A stretch of DNA of 15,298 nt from Desulfomonilaceae bacterium (lineage in GTDB: Bacteria > Desulfobacterota > Desulfomonilia > Desulfomonilales > Desulfomonilaceae), in contig JBAZSD010000047.1 of assembly GCA_041662605.1 (NCBI GenBank), positions 1 to 15,298 on the forward strand. Direction: 5' to 3'. Below, in pieces: positions 1-5,838 of the stretch (positions are counted from its first letter, which is position 1; every line of letters starts with the position of its first letter). A program made the position numbers and the translations under genes. The notes under the pieces were generated by a model that had not been told where the DNA came from, searched no databases, and saw only the letters and a program-made list of their open reading frames with translations.

Positions 1-69
1 AGCCTTGACAGAAGAACACCTTATGAAGTTTACTGGGGTTACCCACCCCAACAGAGAGCAGCGGCATGA
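1..69 (+). mobile_element. C-terminal end of an IS transposase (IS3-like), cut by the window edge
   Basis: Reading frame 1 from the first base gives 22 residues and then TGA at 67-69. The peptide contains SLDRRTPYEVYWGYPP, which resembles the end of IS3-family OrfB (rve/DDE integrase) transposases, where a 'L-x-x-x-T-P-x-E-V-Y' stretch precedes the stop. Only this tail is visible, so the catalytic DDE residues cannot be checked and I cannot tell whether the element is intact. The family assignment rests on remembered resemblance of a short peptide. The element probably continues to the left of the window, with its right end in the following 70 bases. Confidence 0.6.
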
Positions 70-139
70 ACAAGCAGCTTGCACTTAAAAGTCGCGTTCA
101 ACTGTCCTAATTCGCTAGACCATTGCTTTTCACCCCACA
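70..139 (+). mobile_element. Probable right-end noncoding part of the IS
   Basis: Noncoding stretch straight after the transposase stop. The sequence ending ...TTTTCACCCCACA (127-139) reads in reverse complement as TGTGGGGTGAAAA, which has the 5'-TG...CA-3' termini usual for IS3-family ends. The opposite end lies outside the window, so neither the inverted repeat nor a target-site duplication can be tested. The boundary at 139 is therefore a guess. Confidence 0.3.
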
Positions 140-141
140 GG

Positions 142-187
142 TCAGGGAAAGATCTCTCGTCGCTACGCTCGCACGAAATGACAATTG
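142..187 (-). repeat. Dispersed intergenic repeat, copy 1 (minus orientation)
   Basis: On the minus strand this begins TTGTCATTTCGTGCGAGC and runs on to GAGAGATCTTTCCCTGA. A related sequence lies on the plus strand at 2031-2060 (TTGTCATTTCGAACGAAG followed by AGGGAAATCT), and a partial copy of the core lies at 5816-5828. The pattern TGTCATTTCG - GCGAxG - GAAATCT resembles short dispersed extragenic repeats common in some bacterial genomes. It lies just inside the supposed IS end. The rest of the gap (188-360) holds no convincing gene. It does contain TATAAT at 331-336, but a transcript from that box would start inside the G run at 341-346. Confidence 0.5.
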
Positions 188-340
188 TCGCGAGGTTCGG
201 TCGAGATGATATGCGTCGCAAGGGCCTGCCATGAGGAAATTGGCGCCGTGGTTTTCTTTTCTCAAATCCTTTGACACTCACATCAAAATATAGTAATCAA
301 TTTCCTTAATTGTTTTAGACTCTTGATCTGTATAATTAAT

Positions 341-346
341 GGGGGG
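341..346 (+). promoter_or_regulatory. G-run leader (unusual Shine-Dalgarno) of the wzm-like gene
   Basis: GGGGGGA lies upstream of the ATG at 361, with a long 14-base spacing. It can pair with the CCUCC of the 16S anti-Shine-Dalgarno if one G-U pair is allowed. The same run occurs before four other polysaccharide genes in this window. The spacing would be a more usual 5 bases if an ATT at 352 were used, which is speculative. An in-frame stop at 337-339 excludes a longer protein. Confidence 0.5.
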
Positions 347-360
347 ACAATATTAGAGAC

Positions 361-1116
361 ATGTTTATATCGGGGGATCTTCTGTTCAATCTTGTCCGCT
401 GCGAACTCACGGTACGGTACAAGCGGTCTGCAATTGGATTCATGTGGACGATGCTGAATCCTATAATTATGACAGCGGTTTACACGGTTGTTTTTTCAAC
501 AATATTCAGGTTTGGGACCAAAGATTTCATTATCTATTTTTTGTCCGCATACCTTGTGTGGAATTTCTTCTCGCAAAGCACGACCACGGCTTCGAGATGC
601 ATCATAAACGCTGGGCAACTCATCAAGAAGGTCTACATCACAAAGATTGCGCTGGTCCTGTCCGTAGTTTTGTCCGGATTGATCAATTTTGGAGCAGCGA
701 TGATACCGTTGCTGATAATAGTTCCAATATTGGGAAACGGCTTCCATGCGTCTATGTTGTTCCTGATAGTGCCATTTATCCTTGTGACCATGTTCACACT
801 AGGGGTGGCCTTGATGCTTGCTTCGATGACCGTGTTCTTTCTTGATGTGGGCGAATTTTATAACGTGATTCTCATGCCGTGGATGTTCCTTACTCCCATA
901 ATGTATCCGATGGATATAGTGCCCGAGAGATACCACATATTTATCAAAATGAACCCCATGTATTATTTCATCGAGAGTTTCAGATGCCCTATTTACAATG
1001 GTACGCTCCCGAGTTTCGGCATAATTGCGATGAGCGTTTTGATTGCTGTGGTGACGCTTATCATTGGGTACAAGGTGTTTACCAAGGCTGAAGATGATTT
1101 TGTTTATTATGTGTAG
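361..1116 (+). CDS. wzm: ABC-2 type permease of a polysaccharide exporter (Wzm/TagG-like)
   Basis: Inner-membrane permease that, with an ATPase partner, moves a lipid-linked polysaccharide (O-antigen type) from cytoplasm to periplasm. The 251 residues contain the family's N-terminal interfacial motif RYKRSAIGFMWTMLNP (residues 19-34). About six hydrophobic segments follow: roughly 31-55, 63-83, 97-123, 134-160, 168-188 and 223-243. A MYPMDIVP and NPMYYFIESFR stretch before the last helix is typical of the family. The length is near the usual 255-280; the N-terminus is slightly short, but an in-frame stop just upstream (337-339) fixes it. Its ATPase partner lies at 2117, unusually separated by a 1-kb segment carrying an unrelated gene. 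Family identity is strong; the exported glycan is unknown. Confidence 0.9.
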   Translation: MFISGDLLFNLVRCELTVRYKRSAIGFMWTMLNPIIMTAVYTVVFSTIFRFGTKDFIIYFLSAYLVWNFFSQSTTTASRCIINAGQLIKKVYITKIALVLSVVLSGLINFGAAMIPLLIIVPILGNGFHASMLFLIVPFILVTMFTLGVALMLASMTVFFLDVGEFYNVILMPWMFLTPIMYPMDIVPERYHIFIKMNPMYYFIESFRCPIYNGTLPSFGIIAMSVLIAVVTLIIGYKVFTKAEDDFVYYV

Positions 1117-1203
1117 GCATCTCGATCGAGGCTTGCCACGAGCCACAATTCCTTGACGCTCCATTTAAAATGATTCACATTAATAGTGTTACATCAAGGG
1201 GGC

Positions 1204-1210
1204 AAGGAGG
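1204..1210 (+). promoter_or_regulatory. Canonical ribosome binding site AAGGAGG
   Basis: A perfect AAGGAGG six bases before the ATG at 1217. It confirms that start and contrasts with the G-run leaders of the surrounding polysaccharide genes. Confidence 0.8.
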
Positions 1211-1216
1211 TAGTTT

Positions 1217-1951
1217 ATGAACATCCCACTGTTGGAGTCAAGAGTCAGAAGCCTGGAAGAGATGATGGCCGACCTGATAGCCACAGTTGCGCAAACATCA
1301 ATAGAGATGCGGGAATTTAAAGAAGAAATGAAGGAATTCAAAGATGAAATGCGCGGGTTTAAGGAAGAGATGAGTGGTTTTAAGGACGGTGTCGAAAGCT
1401 TTAAGGATGAGATGCGCGGTTTCAAAGATGAAGTGAGCGGTTTTAAGGATGGAATCGAAAGTTTTAAGGATGAGATGCGCCGAGAGCATCGGCAACTGAA
1501 CAAACAGCTTGGAGAGATAGCCAACAAACAAGGTCGCATGACAGAAGATCTGGTAGCGCCGAGTATATGCGGTATACTTCAGGAAGTGGTTGACTGCCCA
1601 CCGTCTTACGGCTGCGGTCTCATGGTACGAATACGCCGGGTTCACCCAGACGACAGAAGTCGTACCAAGGAGTTTGACGCCATAGCCGAATGCGGTGACT
1701 ATGTGTTGGTTAACGAGACAAAAAATAAACTTGCTCCGGCTGATATCGGCGAACTAATGGATACAATTAGAGATGTCAGGGAATACTTCCCGGAATATAC
1801 AAATCGAAAATTCATCGGTTCTTTGGCTACCTTATACGTTGACGACAGCCTTGTGAAGCACGCTTCCCGGAAAGGAATTATTGTCCTCGCTGTGGGCGAT
1901 GAATTGATGGACGTAATGAATGAACCGGGTTTTAGGCCAACTGAATTCTAA
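1217..1951 (+). CDS. Coiled-coil protein with a PD-(D/E)XK nuclease-like C-terminus
   Basis: A 244-residue protein in two parts. Residues about 5-110 are a charged helical coiled coil built on a seven-residue unit, F-K-(D/E)-(E/G)-(M/V/I)-x-x. They include a 21-residue segment duplicated head to tail (residues 47-67 and 68-88). Residues 110-235 are globular, with E152-F-D154-A-I-A and then V-L-V-N-E167-T-K169. This spacing fits the D...ExK core of PD-(D/E)XK nucleases, as in the DUF3782-like families with an N-terminal coil. Biochemical function is unknown; DNA cleavage is inference from the motif. It sits between the two halves of the polysaccharide exporter and has its own strong ribosome site, so it is probably an insertion into the locus rather than a component of it. 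No partner methylase or helicase is next to it. Confidence 0.75.
   Translation: MNIPLLESRVRSLEEMMADLIATVAQTSIEMREFKEEMKEFKDEMRGFKEEMSGFKDGVESFKDEMRGFKDEVSGFKDGIESFKDEMRREHRQLNKQLGEIANKQGRMTEDLVAPSICGILQEVVDCPPSYGCGLMVRIRRVHPDDRSRTKEFDAIAECGDYVLVNETKNKLAPADIGELMDTIRDVREYFPEYTNRKFIGSLATLYVDDSLVKHASRKGIIVLAVGDELMDVMNEPGFRPTEF
1355..1480 (+). repeat. Two 63-bp tandem units inside the coiled-coil gene
   Basis: Units 1355-1417 and 1418-1480 each encode 21 residues: GFK(E/D)E(M/V)SGFKDG(V/I)ESFKDEMR. They differ at only a few codons, several of them silent, and both end TTTAAGGATGAGATGCGC. Each unit is three heptads long, so gain or loss of a unit keeps both the reading frame and the coiled-coil register. 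Confidence 0.85.
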
Positions 1952-2028
1952 GGTGTTTTTTACAGCAAACATGGACGCCTGCCACTACTGTTGAATTGTC
2001 GGCACCTCGGCTGACACTACTATCAAGG

Positions 2029-2060
2029 TATTGTCATTTCGAACGAAGAGGGAAATCTAT
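2029..2060 (+). repeat. Dispersed intergenic repeat, copy 2 (plus orientation)
   Basis: TATTGTCATTTCGAACGAAG, then AGGGAAATCTAT. It matches the minus-strand copy at 142-187 in its TTGTCATTTCG head and its GAAATCT/GAGATCT tail. It lies in the 165-base gap between the nuclease-like gene and the ATPase gene, so the foreign gene and this repeat together occupy the space that splits the exporter genes. Confidence 0.5.
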
Positions 2061-2101
2061 TTTGTGGGTGATCACCAGTTTACCCTGATCCTCAGATCAA
2101 A

Positions 2102-2106
2102 GGGGG
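2102..2106 (+). promoter_or_regulatory. G-run leader of the wzt-like gene
   Basis: GGGGGAATC ten bases before the GTG at 2117. The nine-base string GGGGGAATC recurs exactly before the methyltransferase gene (3062-3070). An in-frame TGA at 2111-2113 rules out any earlier start, so translation begins at the GTG or at the ATG at 2135. A short inverted repeat, GTTCT-aaaa-AGAAC (2121-2134), lies just before that ATG. Confidence 0.55.
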
Positions 2107-2116
2107 AATCTGAGCG

Positions 2117-2884
2117 GTGAGTTCTAAAAAGAACATGCAATCTATCAACGTTTCGGGCGTTTCCGTAAAATTCCAGTTACCTAAGCAGGTAATTCGGTCG
2201 GTCAAAGAATATGTAATTTACCGTATTAAGGGTGGTCGTTACGATTACGAGGAGTTCTGGGCGCTCAAGAACGTAGACATTGAATCACCTACAGGCAAAG
2301 TAGTTGGTGTAATCGGCCGTAATGGAGCGGGCAAGAGCACGCTGCTCAAAGTTCTGGCAGGTGTTATCAAACCGATAGAAGGGAAAGTTGTGATTAATGG
2401 GCGGATCGCCCCGTTAATCGAGCTTGGAGCGGGCTTTGACCCTGAACTGACAGGCCGTGAGAACACTTATCTCAACGGGACTATCCTGGGTTGCACAAAT
2501 AAGGAAATAACTCAAAAACTCGACCAGATTATAGATTTCTCGGAACTTGGGGAATTCATTGACGCTCCTCTGCGGACCTATTCATCGGGAATGATAGCAA
2601 GGCTCGGCTTTGCGATAGCCACGGATGTGGATCCGGACATTTTAATTGTGGATGAGATCCTCGGTGTGGGTGATGACGCTTTCCAGACCAAGTGCAGGAG
2701 GCGCATTGAGAACTTCAGAGCCAGTGGCGTTACGATCCTCTTCGTGTCGCACGACCTTAAACAGGTGGAGGAAATGTCCGATTACGTCTACTGGCTGGAT
2801 CACGGCGAGATCAGGGCTAATGGTCGACCTGAACATGTCGTGGCGCAATACAGAGAATTTATGGCTGAACGAGCCGCTAATTAA
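2117..2884 (+). CDS. wzt: ABC transporter ATPase for polysaccharide export (Wzt/TagH-like, short form)
   Basis: Cytoplasmic ATPase that powers the permease encoded at 361. The 255 residues carry Walker A GRNGAGKST (67-75) and the family hallmark E-L-G-A-G-F-D-P-E-L-T-G-R-E-N (102-116). The ABC signature is YSSGM (155-159), Walker B is ILIVDE (175-180), and the switch histidine is H212 in VSHDL. The protein stops soon after the nucleotide-binding domain. The C-terminal carbohydrate-binding domain that gives some Wzt proteins (about 400 residues or more) their glycan specificity is absent, as in KpsT/TagH-type partners. This suggests that export is not gated by recognition of a terminal sugar on the glycan (inference). 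The GTG start is placed after an upstream in-frame stop; the ATG at 2135 is an alternative. Confidence 0.92.
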   Translation: MSSKKNMQSINVSGVSVKFQLPKQVIRSVKEYVIYRIKGGRYDYEEFWALKNVDIESPTGKVVGVIGRNGAGKSTLLKVLAGVIKPIEGKVVINGRIAPLIELGAGFDPELTGRENTYLNGTILGCTNKEITQKLDQIIDFSELGEFIDAPLRTYSSGMIARLGFAIATDVDPDILIVDEILGVGDDAFQTKCRRRIENFRASGVTILFVSHDLKQVEEMSDYVYWLDHGEIRANGRPEHVVAQYREFMAERAAN

Positions 2885-2908
2885 TGAGCCTCGTGTCTTC
2901 CATAATCA

Positions 2909-2952
2909 GCCCTGACAGGGCGTCGTAACTCAGCCTAGGGTGACGCGCTAGG
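2909..2952. other. Two short inverted repeats after the wzt-like gene
   Basis: GCCCT-gac-AGGGC (2909-2921) and CCTAG-nine bases-CTAGG (2934-2952) lie 25-70 bases past the ATPase stop. Neither is followed by a T tract, so they are not convincing Rho-independent terminators. The rest of the 187-base gap is AT-rich, with TTGCTT (2995-3000) and TATATT (3016-3021) 15 bases apart. That is a weak promoter possibility for the next gene. Confidence 0.3.
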
Positions 2953-3060
2953 AAAGGCCAGAACAAAACGACACATCTCAGCTGAAAATATAAGTTGCTT
3001 TAAACAAAGTTGCTATATATTTGTATTAATTAATAACTGCCTTATGTAAGCAAGGCAAAC

Positions 3061-3066
3061 GGGGGG
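3061..3066 (+). promoter_or_regulatory. G-run leader of the CmcI-like gene
   Basis: GGGGGGAATCG directly before the ATG at 3072, spacing five bases. This is the best-spaced example of the G-run leader and supports a Shine-Dalgarno role. Confidence 0.65.
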
Positions 3067-3071
3067 AATCG

Positions 3072-3815
3072 ATGACACACCATGATCTGATTTCAGAATT
3101 CAACAAAATCTATTACGACGACGAAAACAACACATGGAAGAGCACACAATGGCTGGGGACTCCCGTCCAAAAATTTCCGACGGATCTTTGGATTTATCAG
3201 GAACTGATCTACAAACTCAGACCTGATCTCATTATTGAAACAGGTACCCTCTATGGGGGATCAGCGCTATTCTTAGCAACAATTCTTAATGCAATTAATC
3301 ATGGCAGGGTTATTTCTGTGGATATTAGCGACGGGCCAGATGGGGAAAAGCCTCGACCACGTCATCACAGGCTGAAGTACATTAAGGGTTCCTCTACCGA
3401 TGAAATTGTGCTTCTCAAGCTTGCGGAGGAATCGGCCGGCCTTGAAACGGTGATGGTGATACTGGATTCAGATCACTCCAAAGAGCATGTCTTAGCCGAA
3501 ATGATTTGTTTTAAGGATATGGTCACAACGGGAAGCTATCTAATCGTGGAAGATACGAATATAAACGGTCACCCCGTTTTCCCGGATTTCGGGCCAGGTC
3601 CTATGGAGGCGGTAATGGAGTTCCTGGCGGAAAACGAAGAATTTATTGTGGATACATCTCTGGAAAGATTGATGTTGACGGCAAATCCACGAGGTTATCT
3701 GAGAAAGGTGGAACCTAATGGCGCCTATGAGCAGGTTGCGCCATGTCCAAATCAAAGACCTTGTAACCGTCCGCTTCAAACACCGGTTTCATTTTGGGGT
3801 TCGACTCCCACGTAA
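3072..3815 (+). CDS. CmcI-family (cephalosporin hydroxylase-like) SAM-dependent methyltransferase
   Basis: Probable class I O-methyltransferase. CmcI-like enzymes in polysaccharide loci are often linked to sugar O-methylation, but the acceptor here cannot be read from sequence. Visible features are the SAM-binding loop E56-T-G-T-L-Y-G-G-S, then ISVDIS (acidic D84), and ILDSDHSKEHV (131-140). E160-D161-T-N-I-N-G-H167 follows, the acidic and histidine residues expected at the metal and active site, and then PDFGPGPMEAV. The recognisable family sequence ends at GYLRKV (residue 213, base 3710). The last 34 residues are read from the antisense strand of the neighbouring membrane-protein gene and look unrelated, so the native stop may have been lost. 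Total length is 247. Confidence 0.85.
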   Translation: MTHHDLISEFNKIYYDDENNTWKSTQWLGTPVQKFPTDLWIYQELIYKLRPDLIIETGTLYGGSALFLATILNAINHGRVISVDISDGPDGEKPRPRHHRLKYIKGSSTDEIVLLKLAEESAGLETVMVILDSDHSKEHVLAEMICFKDMVTTGSYLIVEDTNINGHPVFPDFGPGPMEAVMEFLAENEEFIVDTSLERLMLTANPRGYLRKVEPNGAYEQVAPCPNQRPCNRPLQTPVSFWGSTPT

Positions 3816-5805
3816 GACTGTCTGACGGATGAGTCAAATACCATCTGATTTTGTTCGCCCTTGCGATTCTGTTGATACATTCGGCAGAATCGCATTTTCT
3901 TAATTCTTCATGAAGCTTTTGCCTCCGATCGATTAACTCTGAACCTGGAACATTTCTAGAAACAAACCGATGGTATGGTTCGGACAAAAATGGACGGCGT
4001 TCACTTATCCCAGTTATTACATTCATGAATTGATCCTCTTCAGAATCCAGAAACACATCCCCAATCTTCCCGTTTGCCCTCATGAATTCCCCTGCTCTCC
4101 ACACATCCATTTCTATTTTGAAATTCTGATGACGGTCAGCGCATGGCCCTATATTCAAGACGGATTCGCCGAAATGCCATGGAACAATTAATAGTAAGGC
4201 CGTGGCTAGTGCTAGCGCTATCTTGAGTTTTGGGCCGAGAACAGTGGACTTGTGTTTCCACTGATCCACTCTCTTGAACAACAGGTCGCATGATCTCCCG
4301 GCCAACCAGATAACGAAGATATAGTAGACAACATGGAATGGGCGATGATGGAGTTCGTCGAGATTACCGTATTGGTTGGCGGGCATGACTACAACCAGGC
4401 CTGTCCACATGGCCGTGCAAAGGAAAGGTAAGGCGTCTTTAAAATCTAGAAGCTTTTTAACCAGGAGCCAATTTACCAGACCTGCGCCGACTATTATTAA
4501 TGGCCCCAGAGTAGCGAACCACAGGAGAATTGTTCCGACCGCAATATCATCCCGGATAGTAAGAGTTTTCTGAGTGAGCCCGAACAACCACGCATATATC
4601 CTCGGATCGGAATCTGAAGCGCGCGAGAAAATACCACGAAAAAATTCGAGCGCCCATGGTTGACCAAATGAAATGTAACGGAGCTGGACCCCGATTAACG
4701 CCATTGTAACGAAACCAATAATCAACAGGCATATTCCCAAAAATCTTTTAGTTTTGCTTATGGATGGGAAAAACAGCATTATCCAAAGACATGCCGCCGG
4801 CAATATGATGATGAATACATGGGCCTTAAATAATGCCAGGCTTAGGATTGGAACGAGGCCTCCCAATACTTGCCGATCATTTCTGATGGCTACGCCCTTC
4901 CCTACCAGACTCAATCCAACAGCGGCTATTGCTTCCGCGTAAAACAGCGCAGCCCCTGTTTGGCCGAGAAAGTGGTAACTGAAATATCCAAGCCCACAAC
5001 CATACATATAGGGGTCGGGCAAAAGAGTGATCATCAGGGCGCATGATATTCCTTCTTTCTTGCCCCACAATCCGTTTCCCAAGACGAACGCCCCTAGTCC
5101 GGACAGGATCCCGCCCAGCGGTAACCAGAATGCAGTCGAAATGTTGATCGCCGGAACATAGCTTACGGCTCGCAGGACCGAAGGGATCATGTACGAGCCG
5201 TAATGATAAAAAGGCGCCGGAATGCCTGACATCATGGCGAATTCTTGCGGGACTCCGAGTTTGGAGCATTCATAAAGGCGTTGAATTATGGAGGCATGAA
5301 CAAAATGGTCGGACCATGGTAGGAACCTGATGTGATCAGGGTTAATGATTTTCTGGATTACGCCGGTCTGACTCCACAAAGACATTGATAAACCAATTGT
5401 TAACAACAGCCACAGATTGTACCATCTCCAGTTTATGGCGCCTAGGGACTCCGGGTTGCGGATGAGAAAGCACAAAGGCGCTATATTCCAAATTGCAAAC
5501 AATGTGGCAGTCAAAAAGAAATTCGGTGAGAAAAACGCGGCGGTCAAAAGACCGACGCTTGTCAACCAGAAGCCGGTGATCAGGCATGACTCCATCGTGA
5601 TCAGATTGAGGTCTGAGAGGGAGAATGATCTAAAATAGATCACCCCCCAGAGCACACATGAAAATGGCAGCCATGTCAGAAAAGCAATACCGCTAAGGTT
5701 AGGTACAATCCCACATCTCCCAAGATCGACGATCAAAACTGCGGCGAGTATCGAACAGTACGCTGCTGTCATCATTGTTGCCCTGAGCGATATCCAGCCC
5801 ATCAT
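3715..5805 (-). CDS. Large polytopic membrane protein, possible GT-C-type glycosyltransferase
   Basis: I do not recognise a named family. The 696 residues show about 12 hydrophobic segments between residues 10 and 550, then a soluble, probably periplasmic domain (550-690). After the first few helices a long loop carries P-W-S-D166-H-F-V-H170 and F-Y-H-Y-G-S-Y (199-205). This recalls GT-C enzymes, whose first extracytoplasmic loop holds catalytic acidic residues before an aromatic-rich stretch. A lipid-linked sugar donor would be expected if that is right. The start is doubtful: a GGGGGG run (5806-5811) abuts the first ATG (5805), so the second ATG (5802) or a later one may be used. The C-terminus overlaps the convergent methyltransferase gene by 101 bases; the last nine residues (MAQPAHRRH) look like run-on past the YKVFDLD core. 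The bifunctional glycosyltransferase gene is 33 bases upstream on the same strand, so the two are probably co-transcribed. Confidence 0.75.
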   Translation of the reverse strand: MMGWISLRATMMTAAYCSILAAVLIVDLGRCGIVPNLSGIAFLTWLPFSCVLWGVIYFRSFSLSDLNLITMESCLITGFWLTSVGLLTAAFFSPNFFLTATLFAIWNIAPLCFLIRNPESLGAINWRWYNLWLLLTIGLSMSLWSQTGVIQKIINPDHIRFLPWSDHFVHASIIQRLYECSKLGVPQEFAMMSGIPAPFYHYGSYMIPSVLRAVSYVPAINISTAFWLPLGGILSGLGAFVLGNGLWGKKEGISCALMITLLPDPYMYGCGLGYFSYHFLGQTGAALFYAEAIAAVGLSLVGKGVAIRNDRQVLGGLVPILSLALFKAHVFIIILPAACLWIMLFFPSISKTKRFLGICLLIIGFVTMALIGVQLRYISFGQPWALEFFRGIFSRASDSDPRIYAWLFGLTQKTLTIRDDIAVGTILLWFATLGPLIIVGAGLVNWLLVKKLLDFKDALPFLCTAMWTGLVVVMPANQYGNLDELHHRPFHVVYYIFVIWLAGRSCDLLFKRVDQWKHKSTVLGPKLKIALALATALLLIVPWHFGESVLNIGPCADRHQNFKIEMDVWRAGEFMRANGKIGDVFLDSEEDQFMNVITGISERRPFLSEPYHRFVSRNVPGSELIDRRQKLHEELRKCDSAECINRIARANKIRWYLTHPSDSLTWESNPKMKPVFEADGYKVFDLDMAQPAHRRH

Positions 5806-5811
5806 CCCCCC
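5806..5811 (-). promoter_or_regulatory. G-run leader of the membrane-protein gene
   Basis: On the minus strand GGGGCGGGGGG immediately precedes ATGATG. The run ends at the first ATG and is three bases from the second, so as a Shine-Dalgarno it is too close to either. A later start, or a non-SD role for the run, is possible. Confidence 0.45.
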
Positions 5812-5815
5812 GCCC

Positions 5816-5828
5816 CTCGAAATGACAT
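5816..5828 (-). repeat. Partial copy of the dispersed repeat core
   Basis: Minus strand ATGTCATTTCGAG, sharing TGTCATTTCG with the copies at 142-187 and 2029-2060. It fills most of the 33-base gap between the two minus-strand polysaccharide genes. It is short enough to be coincidence. Confidence 0.3.
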
Positions 5829-5838
5829 TACAGTAGTT

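Noticed and set aside
39..281. 80-residue minus-strand open frame in the left intergenic region
   Set aside because: It runs through the IS end and the dispersed repeat, has arginine- and serine-rich composition with no motif, and lacks a ribosome site; it is explained by repeat sequence.
331..336. TATAAT box before the wzm-like gene
   Set aside because: A start about seven bases downstream would fall inside the G run and leave no room for a ribosome site; the -35 is also poor (TTGTTT at 15 bases).
1355..1480. Possible CRISPR-like array
   Set aside because: The 63-base units are directly tandem without spacers and encode an in-frame coiled coil.
1298..1645. Minus-strand open frames with repeats opposite the coiled-coil gene
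   Set aside because: Their repeats simply mirror the plus-strand heptad repeat, and there is no ribosome site or recognisable domain.
2909..2921. GCCCT-gac-AGGGC as terminator of the wzt-like gene
   Set aside because: A short stem with no following T tract; kept only as an inverted repeat.
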